A stretch of 64,000 nucleotides of DNA from Paenibacillus sp. FSL R5-0345 (GCF_000758585.1 NZ_CP009281.1:5704001-5768000); one strand, 5' to 3'; numbered from the stretch's first letter, positions 34,554 to 44,153 are shown. Numbers and translations are program-made. Notes: generated from the letters alone by a model not told the origin.

Positions 34554-35114
34554 ATGAACGATTTAGAAGGGTTAACACCCGAACAAATAGAGAAGATTAG
34601 TAAGACACGTGAACGTGTGATAGACTCTATCGGTAAAAATATGGACCTATACGGCATAACTTTATCTATTGGGCATTTATACGGTTATATGTATTTTAAT
34701 CAAGGTCCAGTGACACTAGATGAACTAAGCAAAACAATGGGAATGAGTAAGACGTCCATGAGTACGGGAGTCCGTACCCTCCTAGATCTGAAAATGATCG
34801 ACAAAGTTTGGGGGAGAGGGACTCGCAAAGACCTGTTTACCACTGTGCCTGACTGGCATCAGAACTTCAGTGATTACTTCTCTATTAAATGGAGAAAAGC
34901 CGTTGAAGGAAATATGATCTCACTAGCGAAATCACTTGCAGAAATTAGCGATATGAAAAAAGAATATAGTGACGATAGTAAACTTATGCAGCTCTTAAAT
35001 ACAGATGAAGAGAAGATTACCGAATCCATTAATTACTACCGCTGGTTGCTAAAATTAATTGAATCCTTTGAGAATGGTAAGATCTTCGAATTTATCCCTA
35101 AAGAAGAATCTTAA
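34554..35114 (+). CDS. GbsR-like MarR-family regulator of osmoprotectant genes
   Basis: A 186-residue winged-helix regulator. MDLYGITLSIGHLYGYMYFN, then TLDELSKTMGMSKTSMSTGV (recognition helix region), LLDLKMIDKVWGRGTRKDLF and a helical C-terminus match the GbsR/YvaV/OpcR group, which represses choline and glycine betaine genes in Bacillus. The ATG at 34554 follows CAGGAGGGA by five to six bases; a longer frame from 34464 lacks a ribosome site. Divergent position next to opuA indicates that operon as the main target (inference). Confidence 0.85.
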   Translation: MNDLEGLTPEQIEKISKTRERVIDSIGKNMDLYGITLSIGHLYGYMYFNQGPVTLDELSKTMGMSKTSMSTGVRTLLDLKMIDKVWGRGTRKDLFTTVPDWHQNFSDYFSIKWRKAVEGNMISLAKSLAEISDMKKEYSDDSKLMQLLNTDEEKITESINYYRWLLKLIESFENGKIFEFIPKEES

Positions 35115-35122
35115 TTCCATGC

Positions 35123-35171
35123 AAAAAAACGACAGTGCTCCTGTAAAAAGGAAAACACTGCCGTTTTTTTT
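35123..35171. terminator. Bidirectional terminator between gbsR and the GH16 gene
   Basis: AAAAACGACAGTG pairs with CACTGCCGTTTTT (one mismatch) with T runs on both strands; serves both convergent genes. Confidence 0.85.
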
Positions 35172-35174
35172 CGT

Positions 35175-38100
35175 TTAACCTTCGATTAAGCTTACATCAT
35201 CCAAATAAATCGTGCTGCCCGCACTAATTTCACTATTCGTCTCCGAACTGTTCCCGTCAATAAGCCCAAGTAAAAATACCAGATGAGCCCCTGCGTCTGT
35301 CGAACCGTTCATGGTAAATGTATAGCTGAATTCTTTCATGTTCTGAGTCAGAGCTATAAGCTCCGCTTCCATATATTTAGTGTAGTCCCCGCCTTTATGC
35401 TCCACAGCTACCTGAATATTGCGGTTTACACTAGAACGGGCCTTAAACTTCAAGGTGTACGTCTTTCCCTGAACAAGCTTCAGATTTTCGTAATCCACTT
35501 GTGCGCTATAGGCAGCTTGCCCTGTGCCTGTCAGGTCTATTGCAAATTCCCCTTCTTTTACAGTAGCAGATCCAGTTCCATCAAAATACTGGCTCCACCC
35601 TTTGGAATCCACACCAAAGTTTCCATTGTCCAGCTTGCCGCTTGGCGGCGTCACCGGCGGACCACCTTGTACCTCCCGTACCACTATATCGTCAAAAGAA
35701 ATCGTGTGGGGCGTAGTGTTAGCCGCAGGATCAGCGCCCAGCGTTTTGCCGATCAGATAATTCAGCTGCAACGGATTGCTGTTCGATACCGTGAATTGTG
35801 CTGTATAAGTGGCCCAATCGGCAGTAATATCAAACTTAGCCTGAACGGAAGCTGCAGAAGTTTTGGAGTATTCTAGGATGATCTGCCGCGGAACCGTTGA
35901 TTTCGCCTTAAAGCTCACCTCATACGTTTTTCCTCCTTCCAGTGGGATAGCCTCTTGGTAAAATTGTGTATGCCACGCCTCCCATCCTGCCGACGTAATC
36001 AAGATTTCTGCCACGCCATCCTTCACATCAAACGCAGAAACACCGCCTTCTCCAGACCATGTAGACCAACCCGTCTTCCCACTGCCGAACGAGCCATTTA
36101 TGACTAGATTGTTATCGTTAGCAAGTATTGTCTGAAGCACATATCCATTTGCGTAATGGTCAGCTTCTACTGTGATTGCATAGCTGCCCTCGTCTGGAAA
36201 TACTGCTGCATCGATGGTGATTTTCCCAGGCTCAATGGTGTATTGTTCAGATTCAAGAGTTACAGCATTAACCTTCACTGCAACAATTTTCTTTCTCCAA
36301 TCCTCATGGTCTATGAAGGTTAGCTCAATCGGCTGCGACACTCTATTATTCGTACTGTCGCTACTTAATTCCTGAGGTTTGGCAGGTGCATTTTTAATTT
36401 CAAATTTCACATTATCGATGATAATATCATGGCTTTGGGCAATACTAACACCCTCCACTTTACCAAGCAGAAATTTTAGAGACAGGGTGTCCTTGCTGCC
36501 TTGACGGAATTCGAATTTGTAATGATTCGTTGCTGGTGTAAGATCTACAATTTTTGAAAACGAAGCCTGATAAGACGCATTCTCAACATTCACTTGGATT
36601 TTCCGGGCTACAGTTGAGCTGGCGTCAAACTCTAGCACATAATCTATTCCACTGGCAGCTTTCAAATTATTTTGAAATAACATCACGGAGTATGGCTGAC
36701 TACCTGTGTTCGTAATGTTAAATTTCGCTGTACCCTCTGCCGCGGTAGCATTGCTCTGTCCACCCTGTTCTGTCAATAGGCGGTCCCAGGCATTAAATCC
36801 GGCGTTGAATTCCCCATTCACCAGCGGGTAGTAGACAAGCGATGGATCATAATAAAAGCTCGTGCGCAGCAATTCGAAGTTATCCAAGATGACTGTATCC
36901 GCAGCACCATTCAGAAGTAATACGAATTGTCCCTCATGGTCTGTTGTACCTGCAAGATTAGTGAAGACAGCTTTAATTTCTTGTTCACCTTGATCTAAGC
37001 TAACCGATTGCTGCGCATGTACGCTGCCGTCTTTTCCAAGTAGCTGAACTGTGGCTGTACGAGCGGAGGATACACCAGCATTAAAAGTAAGTTCATAATC
37101 TTGACCTTGTATGAGCTGGATTCCCTTCTGAAGCAATCGAACTTCACCACTTTCACTACCGCCAATCTGTAGTTTCAGCTTGCCTTTGTCATTTACATTA
37201 GCATTAGCCGTTGCACCATTGACTGTTTCTACGTGCCAATAGCTCATCCGATTTACCTCTCCAAGATCAAAAGTACCATTGTACAGATGATTACCGCTAC
37301 CGAGCGGTGTCTTCACACCATCATGATCAAAAGGAATACTATCTACTTCTTCCAGACGAACATTCCCTAACCAAACGGGTGAAGCGTTAGTACCCATGTT
37401 GAACTCTATTCGTGCTGCAATATCAGAGTTTTCCTTCATCTGAAACATTGTTTCGTAATGAGTCATTTCAGAAGTCAGCTCTGCCTTAAGCGCTGGAGAA
37501 TAAGCGGCAAAGCCACGTGATTCTCCCCCCGTTAATTTAACGCTAATATTACGTGATACGTCAGTTTTCGCATCAAAGCTGAGCTTATAGAATCTGCCTT
37601 TAGCAACGGATACGATTGCTTGAGGTTGTACGGAGTAGGCATTTCCTCCAGCATTATTGATATTTACCTTTACGAAGTTTTGTCCCCCTATCGGTACCGT
37701 GGAGACTGTAGCATCAGCACCAGGTTCTTTAAACAAAACCCAGTGTGAAGTATTCGGTATGCCCATCCCATCATCTCCTGGAACCTGCTCCGTGAAGTTT
37801 TTGTTATAGACAAGGTTGCCGTCAGGAAGTGCTAGCTTTGAGCCTTCCAAGTAAGGTTCCTTGTCCAGTGTTATTGGCATCGGCTCACGATACTCACGGC
37901 CTGTCAGTTCATAGACTCTGACATAATCAACCTGCATTGATTTTGGAAACACGGTTTCTGGTGTTGGATCACCATCAAAGTTGCCGCCAACAGCCAGATT
38001 TAACAGCAGGTGGAACTCCTGATTGAACGGTGCTGGATAAGCATTATTCGCAGGCTGGCCATTGCTGATGCTGTACCAGTCATTTTTGGTTAAGAACAGT

Positions 38101-40064
38101 TCACCATCTACATACCAGCGAATTTCTCCCGGTTCCCACTCAATGGAGTACGTATGGAATTGTTCTATCGTGGAGCCTTCCGGGAACACATACTCTTTAC
38201 CAGAGTACACATTGTTAGGCCATTCGCCGCCGTAATGAATAGTGCCTGCTACCGTATTAGGACGGCTGCCCCAACCCTCCATAATATCAAGCTCTCCAGA
38301 GGAAGCCCAAGTCCCGTATTCGTAGTTCTCCGGCAGCATCCAAATCGCCGGCCAGTATCCTTTTCCGGTAGGTGCTTTTGCCCGAATCTCAAATTTACCA
38401 TATTTCTTGCTGAACAAGCCTTTCGTTTTAAGTCGCGAAGAAGTGTACTCCTTGCCACTTACTGCTTCTTTACGTGCGGTAATCACTAGATTACCATCCT
38501 GTACCTTTGCGTTCTTCTCATCACTTGTATACCATTGCTTCTCGTTGTTGCCCCAACCTGGATTGTTAAATTGTGAGCCGTCTCCAAGGTCATAGGTCCA
38601 TTTCGTAGGATCAATGGTCCCTTCATTGAATTCATCTCCCCAAACCAGCGTCCATGGATCGTTATTTGGTGCTGGACCTCCATTACCAGAACTGCTTGAA
38701 GTTGCTACTGGCAGCGTCGTTTTACCAGTGTTTCCTTTTTTCACTGGCGAACCGCCAATCGTTACTCCATCGGCCTTGTTATCTATTGAGGTTACGCTTC
38801 CGCTGCCTTGAATCGCAGTGCCTCCAGCACTCGCAGTCAGGATTAAAGCGGCCACCTGTGCATTGTTCTCCAGAGTCAATTGCGTTGAACTGCCCACCGT
38901 AAGACTGGCAACAGTTCCTGAGATTCTTAGCAAAGAACCGCTGACTGCTGAGTCTCCCGAGCGAACCGTGGCAAATCCCCCGCGAAGTACGATATTGTGA
39001 GGGACAGCGTTTATTACAAGATCTCCAAAGCCTGCCCCCGTAAGATCGCTGCTCTCTTCCAAGATAGCTCCGGATTGCAGCTGCACAGTACCCACAGTTG
39101 TTGACCCGCTGGCATAAATTCGCACCTTGTCATTAGGCTTGGCTACTTGGAGCGGTCCAAGAGAAGTATTGTGTAAACCAATACTCTGCTCGCCGCCACC
39201 TCGTACAAACGTAGCTCCTGTTACCTTTACACCTTCAAGCTTCGCATTCCCTTCGGCAATCCCCTCCGTTAAATAAAGATTGCCTTGGATGACAGTATCT
39301 TTAAGAACCACATCGGCATGATTAATGATTACATTGCCCTTTACTGTTCCAAGCGAAGTCTCTCCAGATTTTAAGATGAGTCCCGAAACCATTCGATCAG
39401 CAAGCTGAGCAAGCTCTGCACGTGTAATTCCGCCCTCAGGCTTAAACAAACCTCCAGGATAACCTTTAATAAAGCCAGCACTAGATAGCGCTGCTATCGC
39501 TTTCGCAGTTTCATCACTGACTCCGTTCAAATCAGTGAATGCTGCTGTGCTACTTTTGTCCGTATTGAAACGAAACACTTTCTCCAAGGATAGTGCCGCC
39601 TCAGCACGCGAAAGCGCATGTGAAGGATAAATATTGTTATTCTTATCACTGCTTAAATATCCAGCTGTAATCCCTTTGGCAATATCACTCTTATACCAGT
39701 CTGTAGCCAGCACATCCGCTGGAAGCTTATCCGATTGCTCCTGATAATTAAATATACGATTCATAATAGCCGCGAACTCTGCCTTTGTGACTTCCTTACC
39801 CGGTCGAAACGACCCATCGTCATATCCACTTATAATCCCATTTGCGCTCCAACGCTGTAATGGACCTGCAGCCCAATGGCTTGGAGATACATCCGTAAAC
39901 GCTTTCAACACATCGATTGCTGTACTTCCCACTTTCGTTGCCGCTGAATCAGGTGAGTTTGCCCTTAATGCCTCTGCCGCTGAAGCAGTCATGCTCCCAA
40001 CCGGTGATAGCAGCCCGGTGACAAGGAGCATAGCAGCTAATGCTGCCGTGAAATTCCTCTTCAT
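35175..40064 (-). CDS. SLH-anchored modular GH16 beta-glucanase (laminarinase type)
   Basis: A 1629-residue surface enzyme. Signal peptide 1-30; three SLH domains at about 56-230 (FTDVSPSHWAAGPLQRW, YKSDIAKGITAGYL, AGFIKGYPGG) for attachment to pyruvylated cell-wall polymer; a beta-helix-like stretch (230-440); a Gly/Ser/Pro linker; a GH16 domain (about 471-720) with the catalytic block GELDIMEGWG (nucleophile Glu591, Asp593, acid/base Glu596). Five CBM4/9-like modules fill most of the C-terminal half, each opening like NLVYNKNF, LYNGTFD, VNGEFN, NLVINGSF or KLDNGNF. A small domain at about 1290-1380 (FIDHEDWRKKIVAVKVNAVT) resembles the DUF1533 type. ATG 40062-40064 is chosen with GAGGAG 11 bases upstream. 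Substrate is probably beta-1,3-glucan. Confidence 0.9.
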   Translation of the reverse strand: MKRNFTAALAAMLLVTGLLSPVGSMTASAAEALRANSPDSAATKVGSTAIDVLKAFTDVSPSHWAAGPLQRWSANGIISGYDDGSFRPGKEVTKAEFAAIMNRIFNYQEQSDKLPADVLATDWYKSDIAKGITAGYLSSDKNNNIYPSHALSRAEAALSLEKVFRFNTDKSSTAAFTDLNGVSDETAKAIAALSSAGFIKGYPGGLFKPEGGITRAELAQLADRMVSGLILKSGETSLGTVKGNVIINHADVVLKDTVIQGNLYLTEGIAEGNAKLEGVKVTGATFVRGGGEQSIGLHNTSLGPLQVAKPNDKVRIYASGSTTVGTVQLQSGAILEESSDLTGAGFGDLVINAVPHNIVLRGGFATVRSGDSAVSGSLLRISGTVASLTVGSSTQLTLENNAQVAALILTASAGGTAIQGSGSVTSIDNKADGVTIGGSPVKKGNTGKTTLPVATSSSSGNGGPAPNNDPWTLVWGDEFNEGTIDPTKWTYDLGDGSQFNNPGWGNNEKQWYTSDEKNAKVQDGNLVITARKEAVSGKEYTSSRLKTKGLFSKKYGKFEIRAKAPTGKGYWPAIWMLPENYEYGTWASSGELDIMEGWGSRPNTVAGTIHYGGEWPNNVYSGKEYVFPEGSTIEQFHTYSIEWEPGEIRWYVDGELFLTKNDWYSISNGQPANNAYPAPFNQEFHLLLNLAVGGNFDGDPTPETVFPKSMQVDYVRVYELTGREYREPMPITLDKEPYLEGSKLALPDGNLVYNKNFTEQVPGDDGMGIPNTSHWVLFKEPGADATVSTVPIGGQNFVKVNINNAGGNAYSVQPQAIVSVAKGRFYKLSFDAKTDVSRNISVKLTGGESRGFAAYSPALKAELTSEMTHYETMFQMKENSDIAARIEFNMGTNASPVWLGNVRLEEVDSIPFDHDGVKTPLGSGNHLYNGTFDLGEVNRMSYWHVETVNGATANANVNDKGKLKLQIGGSESGEVRLLQKGIQLIQGQDYELTFNAGVSSARTATVQLLGKDGSVHAQQSVSLDQGEQEIKAVFTNLAGTTDHEGQFVLLLNGAADTVILDNFELLRTSFYYDPSLVYYPLVNGEFNAGFNAWDRLLTEQGGQSNATAAEGTAKFNITNTGSQPYSVMLFQNNLKAASGIDYVLEFDASSTVARKIQVNVENASYQASFSKIVDLTPATNHYKFEFRQGSKDTLSLKFLLGKVEGVSIAQSHDIIIDNVKFEIKNAPAKPQELSSDSTNNRVSQPIELTFIDHEDWRKKIVAVKVNAVTLESEQYTIEPGKITIDAAVFPDEGSYAITVEADHYANGYVLQTILANDNNLVINGSFGSGKTGWSTWSGEGGVSAFDVKDGVAEILITSAGWEAWHTQFYQEAIPLEGGKTYEVSFKAKSTVPRQIILEYSKTSAASVQAKFDITADWATYTAQFTVSNSNPLQLNYLIGKTLGADPAANTTPHTISFDDIVVREVQGGPPVTPPSGKLDNGNFGVDSKGWSQYFDGTGSATVKEGEFAIDLTGTGQAAYSAQVDYENLKLVQGKTYTLKFKARSSVNRNIQVAVEHKGGDYTKYMEAELIALTQNMKEFSYTFTMNGSTDAGAHLVFLLGLIDGNSSETNSEISAGSTIYLDDVSLIEG

Positions 40065-40369
40065 CCTAAACATCACTCCTCGAATTTCGTAATATTCGTA
40101 ATTCAAGCGAAGAATCGAAATCGGTTTCGACAATGTTATTGTTGCTTAGATTTCCATATTTGTAAAGATATAATTTGAATTTTTTTACATTATTTTTTCG
40201 GAATATATCTCAGTATTAAAATATCCGTTTGACTTGTTTCGGCAATAAGAATAGACTTAAAATAACTGTTTTACTCTTCATTCCATTCAAAAAAACTCAT
40301 AAATAACCGCTCTACTACAGTCTTTCCCCCATATTCCAACTATTAAGCGGAGGGTGGCTTATACTACAT
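40065..40369. promoter_or_regulatory. Divergent regulatory region with a LacI-type operator at 40115-40130
   Basis: TCGAAATCGGTTTCGA (40115-40130) is a near-perfect palindrome with arms TCGAAA/TTTCGA, 51 bases before the GH16 start. On the minus strand TTTACA is followed 17 bases later by AACAAT, a weak promoter candidate placed so that the palindrome lies at or just after the transcription start. The rest of this 305-bp gap is AT-rich with no gene seen. Confidence 0.55.
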
Positions 40370-41386
40370 ATGAATATCAAAATGATTGCCGAAATGGCAG
40401 GCGTTTCTGTCTCGACTGTTTCGAAAATTATGAATAATTACAGCGATGTTTCGGAAAAGACCAAACAACGAGTCCTGGAGATCATCGAGCAAACAGGATA
40501 TTCACCATCCAACTCCGCCAAAACACTTGCAACCAAGAAATCGAATCTGATCGGTGTGATTTTCGCTGGTGAGCTTAATGTAGAATTTACGCATCCTTTT
40601 TTCGTTGAGGTATTAAATTCCTTCAAGAAACAAATGGGTGTACTAGGATACGATCTCATATTCTTTTCCAACGAAAAATTTATTAGCAGCGGAGATTACT
40701 TCGCGCGTGCTGTTCATTTTAATGTAGATGGCTGTGTCATTATATCCGGACAGAAGATGGAGCCGACGATCCACGATCTGGATATGAGCAGTATTCCTTG
40801 TATCGGGGTAGATCTCGAACTAAAAGGGAAGAAATCAGGCTTTGTTATGTCAGATAACTTCCAAATATCCTCTAAGGTCGTGGAGCATTTTTACCTTCTG
40901 GGTTATAGGGAGCTTGGTTTTATAGGAAGTGCCGCGGATTCAGAAATTTCTAATCTACGAGAAGCAGGATATACCAAAGCTATCGAAAGTTTCGGTCTCC
41001 CCTTGAACCGGCGTTGGTTTGTACATGGCGACGATTTCTTTGAGCCCAGCGGTTATGATGCTATGCAACAATTAATACAAAGTGGCAGTTTACCAAAGGC
41101 CATTTTTGCTGCCTCTGATTTGCTGGCTTTAGGAGCCATCCGTGCATTAAAAGAACATGACCTCCGTGTCCCTGAGGACATCGCCATCATCGGCTGTGAT
41201 GACATCGAAGCCTGCAAATATACTACACCAAGACTGTCTACCATCCGTCAGAACAAACAACGACTTGGTATCCTCGCTGCCCATATGCTCTATGACTTGA
41301 TTAACAATCAGTCAGGTGGCGGTTCATTTGTTGTGGAGCCAGTACTTGTTGTGCGCGAGTCCTGCGGAAGCCAAATGAAATCTTAA
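40370..41386 (+). CDS. LacI-family transcriptional regulator beside the GH16 glucanase
   Basis: A 338-residue LacI/GalR protein: IKMIAEMAGVSVSTVSKIMN (residues 3-22), hinge TGYSPSNSAKTLATKKSN, effector domain with IGVIFAGE, VDGCVIISG, LGFIGSA, AIFAASDLLALGAIRALKEH and IGCDDIEACKYTTPRLSTI. GGAGGG is 15 bases upstream of the ATG, a long spacing, so the start is not certain (an internal ATG occurs at residue 5). Divergent from the GH16 gene, whose promoter carries a LacI-type palindrome, so this is its probable regulator. Confidence 0.88.
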   Translation: MNIKMIAEMAGVSVSTVSKIMNNYSDVSEKTKQRVLEIIEQTGYSPSNSAKTLATKKSNLIGVIFAGELNVEFTHPFFVEVLNSFKKQMGVLGYDLIFFSNEKFISSGDYFARAVHFNVDGCVIISGQKMEPTIHDLDMSSIPCIGVDLELKGKKSGFVMSDNFQISSKVVEHFYLLGYRELGFIGSAADSEISNLREAGYTKAIESFGLPLNRRWFVHGDDFFEPSGYDAMQQLIQSGSLPKAIFAASDLLALGAIRALKEHDLRVPEDIAIIGCDDIEACKYTTPRLSTIRQNKQRLGILAAHMLYDLINNQSGGGSFVVEPVLVVRESCGSQMKS

Positions 41387-41398
41387 CATATAACACGA

Positions 41399-41475
41399 AT
41401 AAATCCCCTCAAAGTTTACAGTACCTTTGACCTCGATAAGAAGTCTAAGGCATTGTCTAACTTGAGGGGATTTTT
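41399..41475 (+). terminator. Terminator of the lacI gene
   Basis: AAATCCCCTCAA pairs with TTGAGGGGATTT around a long loop and ends in TTTTT; about 15 bases after the stop. Confidence 0.75.
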
Positions 41476-41500
41476 CATGCGGAAAGCTTTAAATCCTGTT

Positions 41501-42213
41501 CTAGAATTTTGCTAGTAGATTTGAAATACTCTGAGCTGCCTCGGCACGGGTTGTCATCGCCTGTGGAAGGAAGTTACTATCCTGATGACCCGACAGAAGC
41601 TTAGCTTCTAGCGCACCTTGTACATAGGTTACTGCCCAAGAACTAACTTTAGAGCTGTCATTAGTCACATGGAATGTGCTTGCTTCCGGCTTAACGCCCG
41701 TACGATATGCATAAGCTCTTACCAGCATAGTCGCCATTTCCTCGCGGGTAATCTGTTGATTCGGGTCAAAACGATCCTCGGATACGCCTTGAATAATGCC
41801 TGCTTCAAAGGTTGCATTGACCGCCTCTTCATACCACGATCCAGTGACTACATCTTTGAATGAAGTCGGACGACTCGCAGTTAAGAAAAGCGCTCTGCTG
41901 AGGAGAGCTGCATATTCTGCTCTTGTGATGGAACCCGATGGGTTAAACATAGCTTCAGATTGTCCCTTCACGATTTGTTTAGCAGATAATTCTTGAATAG
42001 TCTTGTATGCCCAGTGACTCTCAGGTACATCACGATAGCTGCTTTGGAACGAAAGAACAACGTATTGGCTAAAATGGTTCAAATCTATGGTAAGACTGGT
42101 TTTGGACGGATTCATCGTCCCCCTAGATAAGTAAAGCTACCATTTTCCTCAATACGATAAATACTGGCTAACGCTGGATTGGTTCCATTCAGAATCGGTA
42201 ATGTTATCTTCAC
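41501..42213 (-). pseudogene. C-terminal remnant of an SLH-domain protein, frameshifted
   Basis: The frame 41501-42115 encodes three SLH domains (YRDVPESHWAYKTIQELSAK, FKDVVTGSWYEEAVNATFEA, and SSWAVTYVQGALEAKLLSGH) with no signal peptide; it starts in the middle of a domain (LTIDLNHFSQYVVLSF). In the adjacent frame, 42112-42213 reads VKITLPILNGTNPALASIYR then IEENGSFTYLGGR. In intact Paenibacillus SLH proteins these two pieces are contiguous (KITLP ... YRIE..GSLTYVGG ... HFSKYAVLEF ... SLH). So one frameshift separates them, and an upstream in-frame stop and missing N-terminus show a larger loss. Expression is doubtful, although an ATG behind GGGGGACG could start the short form. Confidence 0.7.
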
Positions 42214-42296
42214 GGGTACAGTTTACTCCCGGAAAAGCACCGGGAAACGGTCGCAGCGTTAACAAATCTCTTCTTATTTATATTTACTTAAACAAC

Positions 42297-43307
42297 TTAC
42301 AATAAAGTCGGCTCCCCTACCCGTTCATCCAGGTTTAGTTCTACCAGTTGGCCGGCCTGTGTCAGCCCCGCACCAAAGCCATACATCAAAATCTTTTGCC
42401 CGTTCTTTACTTTACCTTCACGTATACCCAAATCAAGAGCTAAGGGAATCGTTGCGGCAGAAGTATTGCCAAAATTCACAAGACTGTGCAGCACCTGCTC
42501 CATCGGATAGTTCAATCGTTCGCAAATCGGCTCAATCATTCGCATATTGGCGCTGTGCGGAATAAACCAATCAACTTGCTCCAGAGCCACTTCTGCTTTT
42601 TCAAGCAACTGCTGTACACCGAGAGGAACGGTTCTGACCGCCCAGCGAAATACCTCGCGCCCGTTCTGTACCAGCATCTGTGTATCTACTAGTTCAATAT
42701 GGTTCACCGTATGGGCTAGACCCGTGCGATATACATGATGCGCACCACCGCCATCACTGGCTAGCTGAAAGCCCAAAAAGCCCGTTGATTGCTTATCACT
42801 CTCCACAAGTACTGCACCAGCCCCATCACCAAAAAGGATACATGTACTGCGATCAGTATAATCTGTAATCTTGGAGATTGTATCCGCACCAATCACTAGA
42901 ACCTTACGGTGCATCCCTGAAGCAACATAGCTATGAGCCGTATGAAGTGCATATACAAAACCCGCACACGCTGCGCTCAAATCCATTGCTCCAGCAGTCT
43001 GCGGAATATTTAAGCGGTCTTGAATCAAAGAAGCTACTGAGGGAAAGGAAAAATCAGGTGTACTAGTAGCTACAAGGACCATATCCACATTCTCAACGTT
43101 TTTTCCATAACGTTTCATTAAATCCTGTACTGCAGCTACACATAAATCGCTTGTGTATTCATCCTGCCGACTAATTCTGCGTTCACGGATTCCAGTCCGT
43201 CCCACAATCCACTCATTATTAGTATCCACCATCTGCTCAAGATCAGCATTCGTCAGTCTTTTTGCCGGGACATAAGTTCCGATAGCTGTAATTTTTGCAC
43301 CTGTCAT
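42297..43307 (-). CDS. fabH: 3-oxoacyl-ACP synthase III
   Basis: Starts fatty acid synthesis by condensing acyl-CoA with malonyl-ACP; in Gram-positives it prefers branched primers. The Cys-His-Asn triad is present: Cys114 in SAACAGF, His251 in PHSANMRM, Asn281 in NFGNTSAAT. At 336 residues it is of normal length, with the C-terminal GFGAGLTQAG loop. The ATG at 43305-43307 is preferred to a GTG three codons earlier because GAAGAGGTG is the ribosome site. It is monocistronic here (no fabF behind it), and controlled by a FapR box overlapping the promoter. Its C-terminal tail ERVGEPTLL is slightly longer than common. Confidence 0.95.
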   Translation of the reverse strand: MTGAKITAIGTYVPAKRLTNADLEQMVDTNNEWIVGRTGIRERRISRQDEYTSDLCVAAVQDLMKRYGKNVENVDMVLVATSTPDFSFPSVASLIQDRLNIPQTAGAMDLSAACAGFVYALHTAHSYVASGMHRKVLVIGADTISKITDYTDRSTCILFGDGAGAVLVESDKQSTGFLGFQLASDGGGAHHVYRTGLAHTVNHIELVDTQMLVQNGREVFRWAVRTVPLGVQQLLEKAEVALEQVDWFIPHSANMRMIEPICERLNYPMEQVLHSLVNFGNTSAATIPLALDLGIREGKVKNGQKILMYGFGAGLTQAGQLVELNLDERVGEPTLL

Positions 43308-43336
43308 TCCAATCACCTCTTCATTTAGTATCTGAT

Positions 43337-43377
43337 ATTAGTACTTGGTACTAATTATAACTCTACACCTGCTCTAA
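43337..43377 (-). promoter_or_regulatory. FapR operator and sigma-A promoter of fabH
   Basis: ATTAGTAC-TTG-GTACTAAT (43337-43355) matches the FapR box TTAGTACCTRGTMYTAA. On the minus strand it overlaps TATAAT (43354-43359), with TTTACT 18 bases upstream as -35. FapR is the malonyl-CoA-responsive repressor of Firmicute lipid genes, so the site is expected in front of fabH. Confidence 0.88.
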
Positions 43378-43380
43378 AGT

Positions 43381-43419
43381 AAAGAAAGCCGGTAAAGCAG
43401 CATGGCTTCCCGGCACTTT
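43381..43419 (-). terminator. Terminator of the lipoprotein gene at 43440
   Basis: GCCGG/CCGGC stem flanked by AAA/TTT, followed on the minus strand by TTTCTTTAC; it also lies just upstream of the fabH -35. Confidence 0.5.
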
Positions 43420-43439
43420 CTATACATATCTCGAACCAC

Positions 43440-44153
43440 TTAAGCACGATTTACTTTACGGTGTTTTCTTTTTCTGACGAAAAATAGAATTGCAGCAATG
43501 ATCACCACCACTAGGATGATTAACATGATCACTATATTCCATACATTCGGCACATAAAGCTGCATTTTGATCGGCTCCGTATCCCCCAGCGTAACATTCC
43601 AGGTAAGTGTTCTGCCTTCATCAACAGTTGCATTATTATCACCAACTAGATCTATTGGCAACGTTAATTTAAAATCAAATGCCAAGTTCTTCAGCACCGC
43701 CCGAATAATCGGCTTCGATAAACTCAATGTCCCCATATTATCCATGATGGTATCCATATAGCTATTAAATTGAGGCTGTGCCTCAACATCATACGTGGTA
43801 TATAACAAATTCTTTTTAGTAACGAGCTGTAGATCCACAATATCCAGCCCCATAGAGGTTGAACCTATATCCTCAAATGAAGGGTAATTTTTCTGAATTT
43901 CATAGACTGTAGACTTACCTTCTTGTCGTTTTTCTAACTGAATCCCTTCCTCCTTCAATTTATCTGTCAGACTCTTCTCCATTTTATCGCTGATCAACGC
44001 TTCTGTACGGGAATCCAATTTCACGTTCATTGCTAAATCTACGCTTTGATTCTTATTCACCGTAACGTGAACGGTACCATTAGAGCATCCCGATATTAGT
44101 ATCATCATTAAGAGCAGTGCTAGGATCGTCAAGCCTCTCCATTTTAACGGCAT
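43440..44153 (-). CDS. Lipoprotein with LppM-like domain and C-terminal membrane anchor
   Basis: A 237-residue lipoprotein: signal peptide with lipobox LISGC (Cys about residue 23), an extracellular beta-rich domain (VHVTVNKNQSVDLAMNVKLD, STSMGLDIVDLQLVT, AFDFKLTLPIDLVGDNNATV, EGRTLTWNVTLGD) that fits the DUF3153/LppM family, a C-terminal span (IVIMLIILVVVIIAAILFFV) and a basic tail. Double anchoring by lipid and helix is typical of the family; its role in Firmicutes is unknown. ATG 44151-44153 with AAGGG ten bases upstream is preferred to the in-frame TTG at 44160. Confidence 0.75.
   Translation of the reverse strand: MPLKWRGLTILALLLMMILISGCSNGTVHVTVNKNQSVDLAMNVKLDSRTEALISDKMEKSLTDKLKEEGIQLEKRQEGKSTVYEIQKNYPSFEDIGSTSMGLDIVDLQLVTKKNLLYTTYDVEAQPQFNSYMDTIMDNMGTLSLSKPIIRAVLKNLAFDFKLTLPIDLVGDNNATVDEGRTLTWNVTLGDTEPIKMQLYVPNVWNIVIMLIILVVVIIAAILFFVRKRKHRKVNRA

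Noticed and set aside
41501..42115. Intact short SLH protein
   Set aside because: It begins inside a domain, has no signal peptide, and its missing upstream part is found in the neighbouring frame, so pseudogene is the better call.
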